DNA of 64,000 nt from Porticoccus sp033791605 (GTDB lineage: Bacteria > Pseudomonadota > Gammaproteobacteria > Pseudomonadales > Porticoccaceae): positions 43,466-107,465 of the forward strand of contig JASJGJ010000060.1 of assembly GCA_033791605.1 (NCBI GenBank), written 5' to 3'. Positions within the stretch are counted from its first letter, which is position 1, and each line of letters starts with the position of its first letter. The notes beneath the pieces are model-generated. The model searched no databases. It saw only the letters and a program-made list of their open reading frames with translations, and was not told the origin of the DNA. This document shows, piece after piece, positions 61,332 through 64,000 of the stretch. The position numbers were made by a program, and so were the translations under genes.

Positions 61332-62714
61332 ATGGATTTACTGCCGTTATTCCACAATCTTCAGGGCCGTCGCTGTGTCATGGTGGGCGGTGGATCAGTA
61401 GCACTTAGGAAACTCCGACAGTTATTAGATGCAGGAGCAACGGTTGAATTGATTGCTCCTGATATCAATGCTGCTATACAGCAGTTATCAACAAAGCACT
61501 CACTGAAGCTTCATCAAAGAAAATTCAAAAACGAGGACCTTGATGCTGCGGTGTTAGTGATCGCAGCCACCAATAATAAACAGCTGAATAAACAGGTTTC
61601 AGAACAAGCGCAAAAGTTAAATATCCCCATTAACGTCGTGGATCAACCTAAACTATGTACGGTTATTTTCCCGTCTGTTGTGGACCGATCACCTATACAG
61701 ATCGCCATTAGTAGTGGCGGTACAGCACCTGTTCTGGCTAGGATACTAAGAACCCGCTTGGAAGCTCTTGTGCCAGCAGGTTATGGCAAGTTGGCAAAGC
61801 TAGCTGGTAAGTTTCGTCCTCGAGTAAAAGAAAAAATTCCTGACAGCAATAATCGCAAAGCATTTTGGGAAGATGTCTTCTCTGGAGATATTGCCGAATT
61901 GGTTTTCAGTGAAAAATTGGATGCTGCTGAATCACGACTTCAACAAAAAATAGATGGGCCACATGCCGCCTCACTAGGAGAGGTCTACCTTGTGGGCGGA
62001 GGCCCTGGCGATCCTGATCTTTTGACTTTTCGTGCACTTCGGTTGATGCAGCAGGCGGACATTGTGCTCTACGATCGTTTGGTATCCAAAGAAGTTCTCG
62101 CTTTGGTACGAAGAGATGCTGAGCTGATGTATGTCGGAAAAACAGCAGGTGACCATCCTGTTTCTCAGGAAAACATAAACGAAAAGCTGGTCGAGTTCGC
62201 CAAACAAGGTAATCGAGTACTTCGCCTCAAAGGTGGAGACCCGTTCATCTTTGGGCGGGGAGGGGAGGAAATTGCCCATCTGGCAGATAATGGCGTGCCC
62301 TTCCAAGTAGTGCCCGGTATTACCGCGGCGTCAGGCTGCGCATGTTATGCGGGCATTCCCCTTACACATCGTGACCACGCACAATCTGTCCGTTTTATTA
62401 CAGGGCATCAGAAAGATAACGCCTTTGATCTGAATTGGTCAGAATTAATTGCACCAAATCAAACCCTTGTATTTTATATGGGGCTGAATGGCCTTGAAAT
62501 CATTTGTAAGCAATTAATGTTACACGGTATGGCGCCCACAACACCTGCAGCATTAATTGAGAAGGGTACAACAGCAAGGCAACGTGTATTTATTGGTGAC
62601 ATTAATACATTGCCTCAAAAAGTGCGTGCGGGAGAGGCCAAGGCACCGACATTAATTATTGTCGGATCTGTCGTGTCTCTACATGATAAATTGGCTTGGT
62701 TTAAAGACAGTTAA
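61332..62714 (+). CDS. cysG: Siroheme synthase CysG
   Basis: Trifunctional enzyme making siroheme, the cofactor of sulfite and nitrite reductases. The 460-residue product has the N-terminal dehydrogenase/ferrochelatase domain, with MVGGGSVALRKLRQLLDAGA (NAD motif, residues 16-35) and the helical dimer domain to about residue 200. The C-terminal uroporphyrinogen-III methyltransferase domain contains VYLVGGGPGDPDLLTFRALRLMQQADIVLYDRLVS and RLKGGDPFIFGRGGEE. Start at ATG 61332 fits the family length; a TTG at 61284 overlapping serS is in frame but less likely. gor follows by 25 bp. Confidence 0.96.
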   Translation: MDLLPLFHNLQGRRCVMVGGGSVALRKLRQLLDAGATVELIAPDINAAIQQLSTKHSLKLHQRKFKNEDLDAAVLVIAATNNKQLNKQVSEQAQKLNIPINVVDQPKLCTVIFPSVVDRSPIQIAISSGGTAPVLARILRTRLEALVPAGYGKLAKLAGKFRPRVKEKIPDSNNRKAFWEDVFSGDIAELVFSEKLDAAESRLQQKIDGPHAASLGEVYLVGGGPGDPDLLTFRALRLMQQADIVLYDRLVSKEVLALVRRDAELMYVGKTAGDHPVSQENINEKLVEFAKQGNRVLRLKGGDPFIFGRGGEEIAHLADNGVPFQVVPGITAASGCACYAGIPLTHRDHAQSVRFITGHQKDNAFDLNWSELIAPNQTLVFYMGLNGLEIICKQLMLHGMAPTTPAALIEKGTTARQRVFIGDINTLPQKVRAGEAKAPTLIIVGSVVSLHDKLAWFKDS

Positions 62715-62739
62715 CGAAATAAAGAAAAGAGAGCTTCCA

Positions 62740-64000
62740 TGTCCTACGATTTTGACTTATTTGTTATTGGTGCCGGTTCTGGTGGTGTACGTACAGCTAG
62801 AATGTGTTCCCAGCAGGGGCTTCGTGTTGGTATAGCAGAATCTCAATATCTGGGTGGTACCTGCGTCAACGTTGGTTGTGTTCCCAAAAAACTCTTTGTT
62901 TATGCCTCAGCATTTTCAGAGGAATTTGAAGCTGCGAAAGGTTTTGGTTGGGAGTTAGGCCCGAAGAGCTTCGATTGGAACAAACTTCGTGAAAACAAGA
63001 ATAAGGAAATTGGACGACTCAATGCTATCTACGGCAACTTGTTGGATGGCGCGGGTGTGGAGCTCCATGAGGGCAGAGCAACGATTATCGATCCTCACCA
63101 TATTGAAGTGAACGGGCAACAATTCAGCTGCAAAACTATTCTTATAGCCACTGGAGGCACTCCTTTTGTACCAAAGTTCCCCGGTAGTGATTTGGTTATT
63201 ACTTCAAATGAAGCGTTTTACCTAGATAAACTACCCGATCGAATTGTGATTGTTGGCGGTGGTTATATCGCGATCGAATTTGCCGGAATATTTAATGGCT
63301 TGGGTGTAGACACGCACCTTGTTTATCGGGGCCCTTTATTTCTGCGTGGTTTTGACCAGGAATTGCGAGAAATTCTCAAAGAAGAAATTGAAAATCAAGG
63401 GGTTAAGTTGCACTTTTCAACTGAAATAGAGAATATAACTACTCTTGGTGATACAACAGATAACAAAGAAAATTACCGCGTTCAATTCAATAATGGTGAA
63501 ACTCTGGACGCTGGCTTGGTAATGTATGCCACCGGACGCAAACCCAACGTGGATAAACTTGGCTTGGAGAACACCAACGTTAAAATGAAAGGTAACGGCA
63601 CCGTTATTGTGGATGAGTACTACCAAACATCCGAACCCTCTATCTATGCACTGGGAGATGTCATAGGTCGTGTTGAGCTGACACCCGTCGCGATTGCAGA
63701 AGGTATGGCATTAACGAAAACCCTGACAACGGGAGTACCCACATCACTGGACTACTCTAATATTCCTACTGCTGTGTTCAGTCAACCTAATTCAGCTTCC
63801 GTTGGCCTCACGGAAGAACAGGCAAGAGAGAAATATACAGATAACATCACTGTTTACCGCAGTCGATTTCGACCCATGAAGGAAACCCTCGGTGGTGGTA
63901 GCAGTAAGATTTTTATGAAAATGATTGTAGTTGAAGACTCTGATGTCGTTGTGGGCTGCCATATGGTGGGAGAAAATGCAGGGGAAATTATTCAGGGTAT
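62740..64000 (+). CDS. gor: Glutathione-disulfide reductase, 3' end beyond window
   Basis: NADPH-dependent flavoenzyme that keeps glutathione reduced. The first 420 residues are present; the family has about 450. Motifs are the FAD site FVIGAGSGGVRTARMC (residues 8-23), the redox-active GGTCVNVGCVPKKL (two cysteines near residues 42 and 47), the pyridine-nucleotide loop IVGGGYIAIEFAGIFNGLGV, followed by YRGPLFLRGFD with the arginines that favour NADPH, and YALGDVIGRVELTPVAIAEG. GAGAG lies before the ATG. It is last in the ftsK-lolA-rarA-crcB-serS-cysG run and is truncated only by the window edge. Confidence 0.95.

Noticed and set aside
1..64000. tRNA, rRNA, CRISPR arrays, prophage or insertion-sequence genes
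   Set aside because: None could be identified by eye; intergenic gaps showed no cloverleaf-like or regularly spaced repeat structure and no transposase or integrase was among the coding regions.

Overview
The window is an ordinary stretch of chromosome from a gammaproteobacterium. It is densely coded, has moderate to low GC, and carries no phage, transposase, CRISPR array, rRNA or tRNA that I can see. Several blocks match gene orders I remember from Pseudomonas and its marine relatives (Cellvibrionales-like bacteria). These are cysB / thioredoxin-like / cysH / thrH / pabB; aceA ... GNAT / roxA / purB / hflD / mnmA / NUDIX; and cspD / clpS-clpA / infA / bpt / aat / trxB / ftsK / lolA / rarA / crcB / serS / cysG. 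The malate dehydrogenase type, the 531-residue isocitrate lyase and the FeS-type APS reductase fit the same group. The species cannot be named from this sequence alone.

Layout. 1-10.4 kb: the 3' part of htpG, then gpsA, a DUF4389 membrane protein, sixA, folE (minus strand), prmB, aroC, an MFS permease, two small accessory genes (one resembling immunity protein 22), a TetR regulator and a DUF1285 protein. 10.4-14.4 kb: the electron transfer flavoprotein system, with ETF-quinone oxidoreductase divergent from etfBA across a 707-bp spacer that contains nested inverted repeats. 14.5-16.4 kb: a minus-strand cluster of an exported His/Tyr/Asn/Lys-rich protein, an ECF-type sigma factor, a one-pass membrane protein and a basic exported DUF3106 protein. 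16.5-19.4 kb: prc-xthA. 19.6-27.2 kb: folM-folK-like, mdh, DUF2244, bcp, yajC, a PLP-dependent desulfhydrase-like enzyme, an alanine/sodium symporter and a cytosolic-type 5'-nucleotidase. 27.3-32.6 kb: sulfur assimilation (TauE-like exporter, cysB, thioredoxin-like protein, cysH), then thrH and pabB. 32.8-34.8 kb: a small redox group (Rieske protein, rraA, cytochrome b561, cytochrome c lipoprotein). 34.9-39.9 kb: the glyoxylate bypass (aceA, a LysR regulator, glcB). 40-64 kb: GNAT fusion, ggt, roxA, purB, hflD, mnmA, NUDIX, rluE, cspD, clpSA, infA, bpt, aat, trxB, and the tightly packed run ftsK-lolA-rarA-crcB-serS-cysG-gor, with gor cut by the window end.

How the genes work together. Themes are sulfur and thiol metabolism (cysB, cysH, cysG for siroheme, trxB, gor, bcp, ggt), folate and chorismate metabolism (folE, folM, folK-like, aroC, pabB), fatty-acid or acetate growth (ETF system, aceA, glcB, mdh), and N-end-rule proteolysis (aat, bpt, clpS, clpA all within 5 kb). 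No large undescribed system stands out. The best candidates for a second look are the four-gene sigma-factor cluster at 14.5-16.4 kb, the orphan immunity-like gene at 8.4 kb, a nine-codon upstream reading frame overlapping the TetR start, the nested inverted repeats upstream of etfB, and several variant proteins (short RoxA, short FolK, GNAT fused to a degenerate phospholipase-D-like domain).
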